Source: an uncultured Actinomycetes bacterium
Lineage (GTDB): Bacteria; Actinomycetota; Actinomycetes; Nanopelagicales; Nanopelagicaceae
Length of the DNA stretch: 6,619 bases
NCBI GenBank assembly: GCA_903875815.1
Contig: CAIQXR010000125.1
Location: 1 to 6,619 of the forward strand
Reading direction: 5' to 3'
Under the pieces are notes generated by a model. It was not told the DNA's origin. It worked only from the letters and a program-made list of their open reading frames with translations, and did no database searches. Every line of letters begins with the position of its first letter. Positions within the stretch are counted from its first letter, which is position 1. Position numbers and translations under genes: made by a program. Shown piece after piece: positions 6,105 to 6,619 of this stretch.

Positions 6105-6422
6105 ATGAGCCAGAAGATGAGCCAGACAATGAGCACCTCACGTAAGCGCAAGTTAGCTCGCACCGTTATTGGTGCATCGCTAATGATAGTAATTGGCGCT
6201 GGTTTTAGCGCTTCTACAAGTGCATCGACTCCTGCGACTGCCGCTCACTTCGATAAGAGTTCAGTGATGACCGTCGTTGTTGCCCAGGGCGAGACCCTCT
6301 GGTCCATCGCCGGCCTCGTCGGTGGCGACTCCTCAGCGGTCGTCGATCAGATTGTCTCCCTCAACCACCTCGCCAGCACCGATGTCGTGGCCGGCCAGAA
6401 GCTGATCGTTCCTACTCGCTAG
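6105..6422 (+). CDS. LysM-domain membrane/exported protein, likely SOS cell-division suppressor (YneA/DivS/ChiZ-like)
   Basis: A 105-residue protein with a basic N-terminus (RKRKLAR, 13-19), one hydrophobic segment at about 20-36 that could be a membrane anchor or signal peptide, a Ser/Thr/Ala linker, and one LysM peptidoglycan-binding domain at about 55-104 (VAQGETLWSIAG, 59-70; NHLASTDVVAGQKLIVP, 87-103). The same architecture, divergent from lexA, is known in B. subtilis YneA, C. glutamicum DivS and M. tuberculosis Rv2719c (ChiZ), which are SOS-induced and delay septation. The role here is inferred from architecture, locus and the SOS box at its promoter, not from strong sequence identity. 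Three in-frame ATGs (6105, 6117, 6129) follow one another; I chose the first because GGAAG (6094-6098) is 6 nt upstream of it. The stop TAG begins a 10-bp repeat array. Confidence 0.88.
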   Translation: MSQKMSQTMSTSRKRKLARTVIGASLMIVIGAGFSASTSASTPATAAHFDKSSVMTVVVAQGETLWSIAGLVGGDSSAVVDQIVSLNHLASTDVVAGQKLIVPTR

Positions 6423-6462
6423 AGCTCGCTAGATCCTCCTAGATCCTCCTAGGGCCCGCTAG
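6413..6462. repeat. Five-unit 10-bp tandem repeat, each unit ending in CTAG
   Basis: The units are TACTCGCTAG, AGCTCGCTAG, ATCCTCCTAG (twice, identical) and GGCCCGCTAG. CTAG therefore recurs at exactly 10-bp intervals (6419, 6429, 6439, 6449, 6459). The array overlaps the last codons and the TAG stop of the LysM gene. A small stem CCTAG/CTAGG (6438-6442 with 6449-6453) is possible, but no U-tract follows, so it is not a standard terminator. Origin and function are unknown. Confidence 0.85.
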
Positions 6463-6478
6463 AAACCCAGAAAAGACG

Positions 6479-6484
6479 TACTCT
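6479..6484 (+). promoter_or_regulatory. -10 element TACTCT of the VOC gene (leaderless type)
   Basis: TACTCT (TANNNT) is followed by 7 nt and then ATG at 6492, with no Shine-Dalgarno between. No convincing -35 is seen; the region upstream is the decamer repeat. Confidence 0.5.
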
Positions 6485-6491
6485 TCCGACC

Positions 6492-6619
6492 ATGCCCACA
6501 CTCAGCCATATGCTCTGGTTCAACGATCAGGCGGAAGAAGCCGCGACTTTCTACACCTCCCTTCTTCCCAAGAGCGAGATTCTTAACATCTCACGCGGTG
6601 CTGATAACAAAGCTTTCAC
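6492..6619 (+). CDS. PhnB-like VOC (glyoxalase-fold) protein, 3'-truncated by window edge
   Basis: Only the first 42 codons are in the window and no stop is reached. The visible protein opens MPTLSHMLWFNDQAEEAATF, then YTSLLPKSEILNISRG. This is the typical beginning of PhnB-like proteins (vicinal oxygen chelate fold, often annotated as 3-demethylubiquinone-9 3-methyltransferase domain): a first β-strand ending in LWF, a helix with QAEEAxxFY, then LxPxSxIL. These are small cytoplasmic proteins that mostly lack a proven activity, and the methyltransferase name is generally regarded as unreliable. The start ATG is 7 nt after a TACTCT -10. The gene follows the LysM gene in the same direction after 69 bp, but probably has its own promoter. 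Confidence 0.85.
   Translation, partial: MPTLSHMLWFNDQAEEAATFYTSLLPKSEILNISRGADNKAF

Noticed and set aside
5563..6108. 181-codon plus-strand frame running through lexA and the promoter region
   Set aside because: It is antisense to lexA, crosses both SOS boxes and the LysM promoter, and has a Gly/Asp-rich low-complexity composition.
6423..6475. Intrinsic terminator after the LysM gene
   Set aside because: Only short CTAG-based stems and a self-complementary GGGCCC are present, with no U-tract following.

Overview
The window looks like chromosomal DNA from an actinobacterium with moderate GC (about half, by eye). Three things point that way. The two SOS boxes have the form TCGAAC-N4-GTTCGA that is typical of mycobacteria and other Actinobacteria. 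A LysM protein gene is transcribed divergently from lexA, as in Mycobacterium and Corynebacterium. Four genes have a TANNNT -10 element only 6-7 nt before ATG with no Shine-Dalgarno, the signature of leaderless transcription. The moderate GC and tight packing would suit a small-genome, perhaps freshwater, lineage, but that is inference.

Layout. 1-973: 3' nine-tenths of prfA (release factor 1). 963-1808: prmC, overlapping prfA by 11 bp. 1809-3035 (minus): a CoA-transferase/acetyl-CoA hydrolase family enzyme whose stop codon directly abuts the prmC stop. 3133-3783 (plus): a secreted HNH nuclease of the GmrSD C-terminal/DUF1524 type, divergent from the CoA-transferase. 3804-4127 (minus): small DUF805 membrane protein. 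4132-5208 (minus): Old Yellow Enzyme-type NADH:flavin oxidoreductase (YqjM/NamA group), 4 bp upstream of the DUF805 gene and probably co-transcribed. 5266-5958 (minus): lexA. 6105-6422 (plus): small LysM membrane/exported protein, a likely SOS cell-division suppressor. 6492-6619 (plus): start of a PhnB-like VOC/glyoxalase-fold protein, cut by the window edge. No RNA gene, CRISPR array, insertion sequence or phage gene was seen, and no gene-free stretch reaches 300 bp.

How the parts work together. prfA and prmC encode a translation release factor and the methyltransferase that modifies its GGQ motif. lexA and the LysM gene share a 146-bp control region with two SOS boxes. One lies over the lexA -35 region. 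The other sits on the predicted transcription start of the LysM gene, behind a strong-looking TTGCCA-N17-TATATT promoter. This is the familiar DNA-damage checkpoint arrangement (YneA/DivS/ChiZ type). The remaining genes are metabolic or accessory and show no clear link to each other.

I do not see a wholly new system. The signals least explained by the genes are three. A 35-bp near-perfect palindrome covers the -10 element and start codon of the oxidoreductase gene. A five-unit, 10-bp CTAG repeat begins at the LysM stop codon. The leaderless motif recurs in four genes.
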